Below are positions 1 through 8,146 of a DNA stretch of 64,000 nt, piece by piece. Below the pieces are notes generated by a model that saw only the letters and a program-made list of their open reading frames with translations, did not search any database and was not told where the DNA came from. The DNA lies in NCBI GenBank assembly GCA_018982785.1, contig JAHHEN010000003.1, positions 62,001 through 126,000 of the forward strand, written 5' to 3'. A program made the position numbers and the translations under genes. This DNA is from Enterococcus innesii (GTDB lineage Bacteria > Bacillota > Bacilli > Lactobacillales > Enterococcaceae). The stretch's first letter is position 1, and every line of letters begins with the position of its first letter.

Positions 1-534
1 TTCTGGGATATTTCCATTGCTGAAAATATGGAAGCGTTCCAAGCATCTGGCAATGCGCATGAATTGCCTAATATTTTTACGGAACAATTTTTACAATGGT
101 TCGTCTGGATCGGTGGAGCCGGTACGACCTTAGCGTTGGTCGTTTTGTTCTTCTTCTCCAAATCAAAATACTTGAAACAATTGGGCCGTTTGTCCATCTT
201 GCCAGGCTTATTCAATATCAATGAACCAGTGATTTTCGGTGCACCGATCGTAATGAACCCAATCTTAGGCATTCCGTTCTTGGTGGCACCATTGATTACG
301 ACAACGATTTCTTACTTCGCGACTATTACGGGTGTCGTACCGATGATGGCTGCCAGACTTGGGTTTGCCATTCCAGCACCAATCGCCGCCTGGATGAGTA
401 CGGACTGGAGTATCGCAGCAGCGATTTTAGTGATCGTCAACTTCTTTATCACACTCGCAATCTACTACCCATTCTTTAAAGTCTTTGAGAAACAGCAGAT
501 TGCCCGCGAACAAGAAGAAGAAACAGCCGCTTAA
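1..534 (+). CDS. PTS transporter EIIC, lactose/cellobiose family (3' part)
   Basis: The reading frame is open from base 1, so the 5' end lies outside the window; 177 residues are present. The segment has hydrophobic helices and the NEPVIFGAPIVMNP stretch typical of the substrate-binding region of CelB/LacE-type EIIC permeases, and it ends in a charged tail. It should be a membrane permease that moves a sugar while EIIB phosphorylates it. It heads an operon for a phosphoglycosidase and sugar-acid enzymes, which suggests a glycoside carrying an amino sugar or sugar acid. The family call is firm; the substrate is inferred only from neighbours. Confidence 0.85.
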   Translation, partial: FWDISIAENMEAFQASGNAHELPNIFTEQFLQWFVWIGGAGTTLALVVLFFFSKSKYLKQLGRLSILPGLFNINEPVIFGAPIVMNPILGIPFLVAPLITTTISYFATITGVVPMMAARLGFAIPAPIAAWMSTDWSIAAAILVIVNFFITLAIYYPFFKVFEKQQIAREQEEETAA

Positions 535-562
535 GCAAGACAAAAAAGAGTGAGGTGCAAAC

Positions 563-813
563 ATGGGGATTTATGCCATTTGTTTATTTTTTGGTTGTCA
601 AATTTGGTTAACAAAATCAGCACAAGGGAAAAAATTCAAGAAGTGCCGTTTTGGCGGATGCTTTTGTTCGGGATTCTTGGCGTTGCTGCAGCGATCCTAC
701 TGAGCCGTCAGTTTCCGTGGGGACCATTTTTGACGATAACGGCGACGATTGTTTGCAGTTCGCTTTTACTGACACGTTTTACTGCTTTTTATGAAGAAAT
801 GAGGATGAGATAA
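563..813 (+). CDS. small membrane protein, frameshifted in this sequence
   Basis: An ATG at 563 follows a GTGAGGTG ribosome site, but its frame stops after about 46 codons. The frame ending at 813 continues with two hydrophobic stretches and a basic end. Adding one A to the A6 run at 629-634 joins the two frames into a protein of about 83 residues. The alternative GTG start at 550 has no better ribosome site and gives a poor N-terminus. The gene sits between a PTS permease and a phosphoglycosidase and ends one base before the next start codon, so it is probably translationally coupled. I do not recognise the family. Confidence 0.5.
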
Positions 814-814
814 G

Positions 815-1909
815 TTGAAAAGACAACTAGGAGTATCGGTGTATCCCGATCACAGTGATTTTGAAACAGACAAAGCCTATCTGCAATTAGCCCATGATTA
901 TGGCTTTAGCCGCATTTTTATGAGTATGTTGGAAGTGAGTGACGGCAAAGAAAACGTGCAGAAAAAATTTAAAGCGTTGATTGATTTTGCCAAAGGATTA
1001 GGCTATGAAACGATTTTAGACGTGGCACCAGCCATCTTTTCTGAACTAGGCATCTCCTATGATGACTTGACCTTTTTCCATGAACTAGGAGCCGATGGGA
1101 TTCGTTTAGATTTAGGTTTTGACGGCAATAAAGAAGCGATGTTGACCTACAATCCCTTTGGATTAGCTGTTGAATTGAATATGAGCAATGATGTAGCGTA
1201 TTTAGACAATATTTTGACTTATCAAGCCAACATTCCTTACTTATACGGCTGCCACAATTTCTATCCACAAGAAGGGACTGCCTTGCCTTATGATTTCTTT
1301 GAAAAATGTAGTCGTCGCTTCAAGGAAAAAGGCATTCGAACCGCCGCATTTATCTCTTCTCAAACGGGAACGATCGGACCTTGGGATATCAATGATGGCT
1401 TACCGACCTTAGAAATTCACCGAAGAATGCCTGTAGAAACTGCCGCAAAGCATTTGTTTGCCACAGGCTTGATCGATGATGTCATTATCGGCAATGCTTA
1501 TGCTTCGGAAGCAGAACTGGCGGCACTAGGAGCGATTGATCGCTACCAGACCGCATTTGCTATTGAATTTGTGCCTGAAATCAATGAGGTTGAACGCCAA
1601 ATCGCTCTGAACGAGCAGCATTACCGTCGAGGCGATATCACTGACCGGATGATCCGTTCCACAGAAGTTCGTAAAAAGTATAAGAACCATGACAATCCTA
1701 TCCATGACCACGAAGGCGTCTTTCAACGAGGGGATGTTGTGATCGGCAATGATCGTTTTGGCAAGTACAAAAACGAGCTGCAAGTAGTGCTAGAGCCCCA
1801 CTCAGATCCACGAAAAAATAAAATCGGTTCGATCGTCGAACAAGAGTTAGTTCTGCTGCCGTTTATCCATCCTTGGTCGAAATTCACTTTCACAGAGAGG
1901 AAGGTGTAA
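815..1909 (+). CDS. DUF871 / MupG-type 6-phospho-glycosidase
   Basis: The 364-residue protein starts at TTG 815 behind GAGGATGAG. The opening LGVSVYPDHSDFETDKAYL and the following TIM-barrel-like repeats match the DUF871 family, whose characterised member MupG of Staphylococcus aureus is a 6-phospho-N-acetylmuramidase. It probably hydrolyses a phosphorylated disaccharide delivered by the upstream PTS in the cytoplasm. The exact substrate cannot be read from the sequence. It lies 4 bases from the next gene, so the operon is tight. Confidence 0.8.
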   Translation: MKRQLGVSVYPDHSDFETDKAYLQLAHDYGFSRIFMSMLEVSDGKENVQKKFKALIDFAKGLGYETILDVAPAIFSELGISYDDLTFFHELGADGIRLDLGFDGNKEAMLTYNPFGLAVELNMSNDVAYLDNILTYQANIPYLYGCHNFYPQEGTALPYDFFEKCSRRFKEKGIRTAAFISSQTGTIGPWDINDGLPTLEIHRRMPVETAAKHLFATGLIDDVIIGNAYASEAELAALGAIDRYQTAFAIEFVPEINEVERQIALNEQHYRRGDITDRMIRSTEVRKKYKNHDNPIHDHEGVFQRGDVVIGNDRFGKYKNELQVVLEPHSDPRKNKIGSIVEQELVLLPFIHPWSKFTFTERKV

Positions 1910-1913
1910 TGAG

Positions 1914-3026
1914 ATGTTTGATTTGATTATTCGTCAAGCCCGCACGATCAATGAAGAAGTATTTGATATTGGTATTCAAGACGGCAAAATCACTGCTCTG
2001 GCACCAACGTTGCAGGAGCAGGCGAAACAAGAGCTGACCTTAGCAGAAGGAGAGTTCTTGTCAGCTGGTTGGATCGATGACCATGTCCATTGTTTCGAGG
2101 AAATGACGCTCTATTATGATTATCCAGACGAGATCGGTGTCAAACAAGGCGTCACGACCGTTATCGATGCGGGTACGACTGGCGCTGAAAATATCCATCG
2201 GTTTTATGATTTAGCCAAAGAAGCCAAAACCAATGTCTTTGCTTTAGTCAATATTTCCAAATGGGGGATCGTAGAGCAGGATGAACTTGCGGATCTGTCG
2301 AAAGTCAAAAAAGAATTGGTCAAAGAAGCGCTCCAGAAGTTTCCTGACTTTATCGTCGGGATCAAAGCCCGAATGAGCAAAACGGTGATCGGCGAAAATG
2401 GCATCACGCCGTTGAAATTAGCGAAAGCGATCCAGGCTGAAAATCAACCGCTGCCTCTGATGGTTCACATCGGCTCAGCACCACCGAATTTAGCAGAGAT
2501 TCTCGCTGAATTGGAAGCAGGCGATGTGGTGACCCATTGCTTTAACGGCAAAGCCAATGGAATTTTGGATCAGACGAACCAAACCATCAAGCCTTTCGTC
2601 TTTGCTGCCTATGAAAAAGGCGTGGTCTTCGATATTGGACATGGGACAGACAGTTTCAATTTTGACGTGTCGGAGACAGCCTTTGCCAATCAGCTAAAGG
2701 CTTCTTCCATTAGTACAGATATCTACATTCGCAATCGTACCAATGGACCAGTCTTTGATTTAGCGACGACTATGGAAAAATTAGCGGTCGTAGGGTATGA
2801 TTGGCGTGAGATCATCGAGAAGGTGACCAGTGCCCCTGCGAAGCAATTTCATTTACAAAACAAAGGCGAGATCGCATTGGGGTATGATGCTGATTTTACG
2901 ATTTTCCGCTTTGAAGAGGGCGAAAAGGAATTGACGGATTCTAACGGCAATCGCCGAATCACGACACAACAGATCGTGCCGCAAAAAGCGGTGATAGGAG
3001 GGGAACTTTTTGACACTGAATATTGA
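1914..3026 (+). CDS. amidohydrolase/deacetylase family metallohydrolase
   Basis: A 370-residue member of the amidohydrolase superfamily (dihydroorotase/adenine-deaminase-like fold). It shows the metal-binding pair in GWIDDHVHCFEE near residue 60 and a later MVHIGSAP histidine. Proteins of this group are often mislabelled adenine deaminase or dihydroorotase. Placed directly before a DgaE-like enzyme, it may remove an acetyl or other amide group from an amino-sugar acid phosphate before ammonia is eliminated. That role is inferred from context. Its 3' end overlaps the next start by 17 bases. Confidence 0.75.
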   Translation: MFDLIIRQARTINEEVFDIGIQDGKITALAPTLQEQAKQELTLAEGEFLSAGWIDDHVHCFEEMTLYYDYPDEIGVKQGVTTVIDAGTTGAENIHRFYDLAKEAKTNVFALVNISKWGIVEQDELADLSKVKKELVKEALQKFPDFIVGIKARMSKTVIGENGITPLKLAKAIQAENQPLPLMVHIGSAPPNLAEILAELEAGDVVTHCFNGKANGILDQTNQTIKPFVFAAYEKGVVFDIGHGTDSFNFDVSETAFANQLKASSISTDIYIRNRTNGPVFDLATTMEKLAVVGYDWREIIEKVTSAPAKQFHLQNKGEIALGYDADFTIFRFEEGEKELTDSNGNRRITTQQIVPQKAVIGGELFDTEY

Positions 3027-4116
3027 AGAATTAGACTTGAAAGAAGTCATCAATGCTTCTGGCAAAATGACGATTCTAGGTGTCTCGAAAGTCAGCGAAA
3101 GCGTACTTGCAGCCCAGCGCTATGGCGGGGAACATTTCTTTGAAATGGCAGATCTAGCAGAAAAAACCGGTGCCTATTTGGCAAAATTGTTGAAAACGGA
3201 AGATGCACAGATCGTTTCTTCTGCTTCAGCGGGGATCGCCCAATCAGTGGCGGCGCTCATCGGTCAAGGCGACAGCTATCATTTGTACCACCCTTACAGT
3301 GAGAAAATCAGTAAACGGGAGATCATTTTGCCCAAAGGCCACAACGTAGATTATGGCACACCAGTGGAAGTGATGGTGACACAAGGTGGTGGGAAGGTCG
3401 TGGAAGCAGGTTATGCCAATATGTGTACTCCCGAGCACATTGAACAGATGATCACGCCCGAAACCGCGGCGATCCTCTACATAAAGAGTCATCACACCGT
3501 TCAAAAAAGTATGTTGACAGTAGCAGAAACGGCCCAAGTTGCCAAGGCACACGATCTTCCATTGATCGTTGATGCGGCTGCTGAGGAAGATTTGTTTGCC
3601 TATACCCAAGCCGGTGCTGATTTAGTGATCTATTCAGGTGCGAAAGCACTGTCAGGACCGAGTGCTGGCTTAGTGATCGGCAAGCAGCCCTATGTCTCTT
3701 GGGTGCGCCTGCAATCCAAAGGGATAGGTCGAGCAATGAAAATCGGTAAAGACAATATTCTCGGATTTACCCAAGCCGTGACGGATTATCTAGCGGAGGG
3801 AACAGAATCTGGCGCTTCGATGCAAGAGCGCCTGCAACCATTTATTGCGGCAATCAATGAAATCACTGGGTTAGAAGCAAAAACCGTTCAAGACAGCGCC
3901 GGCAGAGACATTTACCGAGCGAGTGTCAAAGTGAAAGAACCAAGTGCCAAAGCAGTGATCGACGCGCTAAAAGCAGGAGAACCAGCGATTTATACTCGTG
4001 AGTACCAAGCCAATAACGGCATTATTGAATTTGATATCCGAGCAGTCAATGAACAAGAAATGGCAGTGATCACCGATCGCTTACAAGAAATTATGTTAGG
4101 AGCAACCCAAAAATGA
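3010..4116 (+). CDS. dgaE: DgaE-family PLP-dependent ammonia-lyase
   Basis: A 368-residue fold-type-I PLP enzyme of the SelA-like group that includes Salmonella DgaE, D-glucosaminate-6-phosphate ammonia-lyase. The segment YSGAKALSGPSAGLVIG carries the expected PLP lysine. The start is TTG at 3010, chosen because AGGAGGGG lies just upstream inside the previous gene. It likely converts a 2-amino-2-deoxy sugar-acid phosphate to 2-keto-3-deoxygluconate-6-phosphate plus ammonia. The following aldolase fits this, and the two genes overlap by 4 bases. Confidence 0.8.
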   Translation: MTLNIEELDLKEVINASGKMTILGVSKVSESVLAAQRYGGEHFFEMADLAEKTGAYLAKLLKTEDAQIVSSASAGIAQSVAALIGQGDSYHLYHPYSEKISKREIILPKGHNVDYGTPVEVMVTQGGGKVVEAGYANMCTPEHIEQMITPETAAILYIKSHHTVQKSMLTVAETAQVAKAHDLPLIVDAAAEEDLFAYTQAGADLVIYSGAKALSGPSAGLVIGKQPYVSWVRLQSKGIGRAMKIGKDNILGFTQAVTDYLAEGTESGASMQERLQPFIAAINEITGLEAKTVQDSAGRDIYRASVKVKEPSAKAVIDALKAGEPAIYTREYQANNGIIEFDIRAVNEQEMAVITDRLQEIMLGATQK

Positions 4117-4862
4117 AAACTTCACCCAATTATTTCGCTGACCGTGTCTGTCTAAATGTGTTAGCAAACTCCATCGACAATGCGAAAGCTTGTTACGAAG
4201 CAGCAGAGGGCAACATCGTCCTAGGTGTTTTATCAAAAAACTATGCTAGCGATGAAGCAGCCATCGCTGACATGAAGAACTATCAAGCGGCAACAAATAA
4301 TGCCCTTTCTGTAGGGCTTGGTGCTGGCGACCCCAACCAAAGTGAAATGGTCTCCCGAATTTCCGCTGTTCTACAGCCACAGCATGTTAACCAAGTATTC
4401 ACGGGGGCGGGGACTTCACGAGCTTTGCTAGGACAATCTAAAACGATCGTCAATGCCCTTGTTTCACCAACGGGAAAAGTCGGCTATGTCAATATTGCGA
4501 CTGGACCATTGAGTTCACAAACTCCAGCTGCAGAAGTCCCAGTCGAAACAGCAATCGCTTTATTAAAAGACATGGGCGCTAGTTCTATCAAGTATTTTCC
4601 AATGAAAGGGTTGGCTCATAAAGCAGAATATCAAGCGGTAGCCGAGGCTTGTGCTGCGAATGATTTTTATCTGGAACCGACCGGTGGTATCGATTTAGAA
4701 AACTTTGAAGAAATCTTGCAGATCGCTGTTGATGCAGGCGTGAAAAAAATCATTCCCCATATTTACAGCTCAATCATCGATGGCGAAACAGGGGACACAC
4801 GCCCTGAAGATGTACAGACATTAGCAGAAATGACGAAAAAGGTGTTGGCAGCAGCCAAATAG
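4113..4862 (+). CDS. dgaF: KDGP aldolase (DgaF family)
   Basis: A 249-residue protein of the DgaF-type 2-keto-3-deoxy-6-phosphogluconate aldolase family. The segment IKYFPMKGLAHKAEYQAV carries a candidate Schiff-base lysine, and FYLEPTGGIDLENF follows as a phosphate-binding loop. It would split KDPG to pyruvate and glyceraldehyde-3-phosphate and so feed glycolysis. The start overlaps the end of the ammonia-lyase by four bases (ATGA), evidence of coupled translation in one pathway. Confidence 0.85.
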   Translation: MKTSPNYFADRVCLNVLANSIDNAKACYEAAEGNIVLGVLSKNYASDEAAIADMKNYQAATNNALSVGLGAGDPNQSEMVSRISAVLQPQHVNQVFTGAGTSRALLGQSKTIVNALVSPTGKVGYVNIATGPLSSQTPAAEVPVETAIALLKDMGASSIKYFPMKGLAHKAEYQAVAEACAANDFYLEPTGGIDLENFEEILQIAVDAGVKKIIPHIYSSIIDGETGDTRPEDVQTLAEMTKKVLAAAK

Positions 4863-4870
4863 GGGGATCA

Positions 4871-5875
4871 ATGATGCGGATCGGTGCTTACGGTGAGGTA
4901 ATGATGCGGTTGACGCCACCAGAATATCGAACATTGGAACAGACCCACTCTTTGCGGATGGATTTTACGGGAACAGGGGTCAATCTGTTAGGCAATTTGG
5001 CGCATTTCGGCTTGACGGCGTCGATGCTGACACAGGTGCCAGCCAACCGATTAGGAGATACGGCAAAAGCCAGCTTGCGTTCCTATGGGATTCAAACGGC
5101 ATTTGTTGGCAAAAAATATAGTCATATCGGCAGTTATTTCGCCGAGATCGGCTACGGCGCTCGTCCGACCTATGTGACGTATCAAAATCGCCATCATAGT
5201 TCCTTTGGCGTTTCAGGTCCAGAAGAATATGCCATCGATGGTTTTTTAGAAACGGTGGATCTCATTCATATTTGCGGGATCTCACTTAGTTTGACTGAGA
5301 AAACTTGGCAAACAGCTTTGGCTTTGGCGAAACAGGCCCATGCCAAGCAGATTCGCGTCTGCTTTGATTTCAACTTCCGACCAAGCTTGAATGATGAATT
5401 GAATCGGGAGGTACTGAAACAGCGGTATGAAACGATCCTGCCTTATTGCGACCTAGTTTTCGGCTCTGTCCGTGACTTGGAGGAGCTGTTGGCTTATCCC
5501 TTAAAGGAAACCGAAGGCGCCGAGCTTGCGTTGATCCAATCCTTTATTGACCAGTATCAACTAGAATGGTTCTGCGGGACACGGCGTCTAGCCGTGGAAG
5601 ACAAGCAGTTTATCAGCGGAAGGATCATTACGGCACAGGATGCCTATGAAACGGCACCACAACTGCTGCAAGTCTTGGATCGGATCGGGGCAGGGGATGC
5701 CTATGCCGCTGGCGTATTATTAGGCTATGCCGAAAAATGGTCACTCCAACGCACCGCTGATTTTGCAATCACGAATGCAGTATTGGCTCATACGATGCTG
5801 GGAGATGTCCCCTTAACCACCAAAGAACAAGTGGAACAAGTCTTACAGGCACCTGGGAAAGACTTGATTCGCTAG
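4871..5875 (+). CDS. kdgK: sugar kinase, PfkB family (2-keto-3-deoxygluconate kinase type)
   Basis: A 334-residue PfkB/ribokinase-fold kinase. It opens with RIGAYGEVMMRLTPP and has the C-terminal ATP-site motif DRIGAGDAYAAGVLLGYA with the catalytic Asp of the GAGD motif. By family and neighbours it should phosphorylate 2-keto-3-deoxygluconate to KDPG, letting the operon also use unphosphorylated sugar acids. ATG 4871 and ATG 4874 are both possible starts behind AGGGGGAT. It is the last gene before a long hairpin terminator. Confidence 0.8.
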   Translation: MMRIGAYGEVMMRLTPPEYRTLEQTHSLRMDFTGTGVNLLGNLAHFGLTASMLTQVPANRLGDTAKASLRSYGIQTAFVGKKYSHIGSYFAEIGYGARPTYVTYQNRHHSSFGVSGPEEYAIDGFLETVDLIHICGISLSLTEKTWQTALALAKQAHAKQIRVCFDFNFRPSLNDELNREVLKQRYETILPYCDLVFGSVRDLEELLAYPLKETEGAELALIQSFIDQYQLEWFCGTRRLAVEDKQFISGRIITAQDAYETAPQLLQVLDRIGAGDAYAAGVLLGYAEKWSLQRTADFAITNAVLAHTMLGDVPLTTKEQVEQVLQAPGKDLIR

Positions 5876-5876
5876 A

Positions 5877-5983
5877 AAAAACACTTGCGTCCTTCTCCTA
5901 AAAGCGATGAATGATTGCGCACAAGCAGCCGATTGGTCTACTTTTGCGCAATCATCCATCAAGAGAAGGACGCAAGTGTTTTT
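5877..5983. terminator. long bidirectional terminator hairpin
   Basis: A perfect 21-bp inverted repeat (5877-5897 with 5963-5983) has A-rich and T-rich ends. It encloses a second inverted repeat (5906-5920 with 5946-5960, one mismatch). It lies between the convergent kinase and channel genes and can terminate both. The right arm enters the last codons of the minus-strand gene. Confidence 0.85.
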
Positions 5984-6560
5984 ATTGTTTTAAAAAGGTT
6001 TCTACTTTTTTCTCAGGGATCACCCACAACAATAGCACGAGACTATCCAGCGTGATGATGAATAGGGGATGGATCAGCCAGCCGAGGAGCAATGCCAGCA
6101 CATTGATAAACAATGTAAAATAGAGTTTCTTGTATCCGCGAAACAGTTCTATGATGGCTTGATTTTCAGGATTGGCACGAACCAACATCTTTCCGACTAA
6201 AAAATAGCTAAAATCCGTCAATAAAATGACAGCCCCGTATAGCAGCTGAGGGGCAAGAGCGACTGGATAACGACTGACCCATGACGTCACAAAAGGAAAG
6301 AGGGTCAGTGCCAGGATCAATAAATGATTCGCCCACAAGGTCCAACCGTCGATTTTAGATACTACTTGAAATAGATGATGGTGATTGTTCCAGTAGATCG
6401 CTAACATCACAAAGCTGATCAAATAAATAATAAATTGCTGTTCCACTCCTAAAAAAGAAGCAAAGGTATCGCCTTCGGGCTGGTGCAATTCCAGTACTAA
6501 TAAGGTCATTACGATCGCAATGACCGCATCGGTAAAGGCTTCGATTCGATTTTTTGACAT
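5982..6560 (-). CDS. TMEM175-family (DUF1211) potassium channel protein
   Basis: The protein opens with the family signature RIEAFTDAVIAIVMTLLV and has about six hydrophobic helices, as in bacterial TMEM175 channels, which conduct K+ and leak at rest. I place the start at ATG 6560 (MSKNR...), because AAAGGATGG lies about 10 bases upstream; the in-frame ATG at 6566 is too close to that site. The length of 192 residues is normal. It follows the TetR gene on the same strand after about 100 bases and may be cotranscribed or separate. Confidence 0.8.
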   Translation of the reverse strand: MSKNRIEAFTDAVIAIVMTLLVLELHQPEGDTFASFLGVEQQFIIYLISFVMLAIYWNNHHHLFQVVSKIDGWTLWANHLLILALTLFPFVTSWVSRYPVALAPQLLYGAVILLTDFSYFLVGKMLVRANPENQAIIELFRGYKKLYFTLFINVLALLLGWLIHPLFIITLDSLVLLLWVIPEKKVETFLKQ

Positions 6561-6659
6561 GTACATCCATCCTTTTAAGTTTCTGTTTACTGGATCAGTG
6601 TACGCGATTGTCAGAAATTCGTCGAATGATTATTCTCGGGACAAAAGCCAACGTTCCAG

Positions 6660-7220
6660 CTATTTCGCCATTGGTCCATTGCCTAATGCACCGAATAAAA
6701 ACAAATCGATCGCTTCTGGCATCTTGTCTTCTTTTTCTGGTGAGTCCAAATGAGCCGCCATTAGTACTAACAACTGACTGGTGACAAATTCTGGGTCGAT
6801 ATCCGAACGGAGATTGGAATCACTGCGACGAAACAAGTCAAGAAACGGTTCTTTGTAATTTTTCCGCCAAAGCAAGTACAGTTTTTTAGAAGTGTCCTCA
6901 GAAACGGTATGCTGAATGTCGTGCATCATCATATAAAAATTGATGCGATGCCGACTTCTTAAAAAAAGAAACATGTTTAAGATTTTTTCAGAGATCGTCA
7001 AGGAAGTATCTTCAACGGTCTGATTTAGCTTTCCAGAAACCTCTTGTGCCAAAGAGACCATCACTTCATAATAGATGGCTTCTTTGCCTTTGAAGTGATA
7101 ATAAAGATTGGGTTGGGTGATGCCGACGGCTTCTGCGATCTGTCTAGTAGAAGTTGCTTGATACCCCTGCTGCATAAACAGGTTCTCTGCCACTCGTAAT
7201 ATTTTTTCTCGCAAGTTCAA
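6660..7220 (-). CDS. TetR/AcrR-family transcriptional regulator
   Basis: The N-terminal helix-turn-helix (AENLFMQQGYQATSTRQIAE, then VGITQPNLYYHFKGKEAIYY) is typical of TetR regulators; the rest is a helical ligand-binding domain containing several His and Tyr. I place the start at TTG 7220, because GGGAGGG sits 6 bases upstream; an earlier in-frame TTG at 7235 overlaps that site. It is the fifth gene of the hrtBA-crtNM operon, two bases after crtM. It may repress the operon through the palindrome at 11427-11448. Similarity in role to heme-sensing HrtR/FhtR regulators is an inference. Confidence 0.8.
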   Translation of the reverse strand: MNLREKILRVAENLFMQQGYQATSTRQIAEAVGITQPNLYYHFKGKEAIYYEVMVSLAQEVSGKLNQTVEDTSLTISEKILNMFLFLRSRHRINFYMMMHDIQHTVSEDTSKKLYLLWRKNYKEPFLDLFRRSDSNLRSDIDPEFVTSQLLVLMAAHLDSPEKEDKMPEAIDLFLFGALGNGPMAK

Positions 7221-7222
7221 AG

Positions 7223-8146
7223 TCAGCCCTCCCAACGTTCCTGACGAAGCATTTTTTTCGCGGTAAACAAAAGTTGGATTTTCCGTTGTTTCGGTACCGC
7301 TGTTTTTTCAGCAAATACTTGATAGTTGTTTTTGCGAATCACAGTCAAGATTTCCCGATAGATCAAAGCAGCTGCTAATAGAGCTTCACGGCAATCTTCA
7401 TCGATTTGCGGCATCATGACAAAAGATTCTTGATAAAGCGTCTCTGCCAGTTGCGCCTCGTGTTCCCACATCTCGATAAACTGCTGGTTTTGATTGCCAG
7501 AGGCTAATGCTTCTCGCGAAAGGTTGTATTGCGCCAAGACCGTTTGCGGCAAATAGATGCGGCCCATCCGCAGATCCTCGCCAATATCACGTAAAATATT
7601 GGTGCGCTGCATCGCTTCACCCAATTTGATGGCAGGCTCTTGAATCGCAGCGGCTGCTTGCGAGAGAATCGGCAAGAGCATCAGACCTACACTGCCAGCT
7701 ACGTAGTAACTATAGTCAGAAAGCTCTTTTTCAGAGGTGGGCTGCTGGAAGTCAAGGTCCTGTTTTTGTCCCACCAATAGGTCGAAAAAGGGTTGAAATT
7801 GCAGATCAAACTGTTGGAAAGAAAGGGTCAATGCCCGCCAAATGGCTTCATCAGGATGTTCTTCCTTGACGGCTTGCGGCAAGTCGATCGCATCGTCTGA
7901 TACTTGTTTTTGCATTTCTTCCAAGCGTTTTTTCATGGCTTCGATCAACAAAGGGTCTTGCTTTTCATCGACGGCATCATCGGCACGTCGGCAAAAGGCG
8001 TAGACGGCATAGACGGCGCGGGCTTTGTCTTTTGGCAATTGAGAAAAGGCGGTATGAAAGTTTTTTGAATGCTTTTTTATGATGGCCTCACAGTATAAAA
8101 AATCGTTGTCGTATTCATCAAAGACGCTTAATGATTTAACGGTCAT
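7223..8146 (-). CDS. crtM: dehydrosqualene (4,4'-diapophytoene) synthase
   Basis: A 307-residue squalene/phytoene synthase family protein. Both Asp-rich prenyl-diphosphate sites are visible: DDAVDE at about residues 56-61 and DIGED at about 187-191. It should join two farnesyl diphosphates to 4,4'-diapophytoene, the first step of C30 carotenoid synthesis. The start overlaps the end of crtN by 11 bases. This pairing is how C30 pigments are made in yellow enterococci, lactobacilli and staphylococci. Confidence 0.92.
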   Translation of the reverse strand: MTVKSLSVFDEYDNDFLYCEAIIKKHSKNFHTAFSQLPKDKARAVYAVYAFCRRADDAVDEKQDPLLIEAMKKRLEEMQKQVSDDAIDLPQAVKEEHPDEAIWRALTLSFQQFDLQFQPFFDLLVGQKQDLDFQQPTSEKELSDYSYYVAGSVGLMLLPILSQAAAAIQEPAIKLGEAMQRTNILRDIGEDLRMGRIYLPQTVLAQYNLSREALASGNQNQQFIEMWEHEAQLAETLYQESFVMMPQIDEDCREALLAAALIYREILTVIRKNNYQVFAEKTAVPKQRKIQLLFTAKKMLRQERWEG

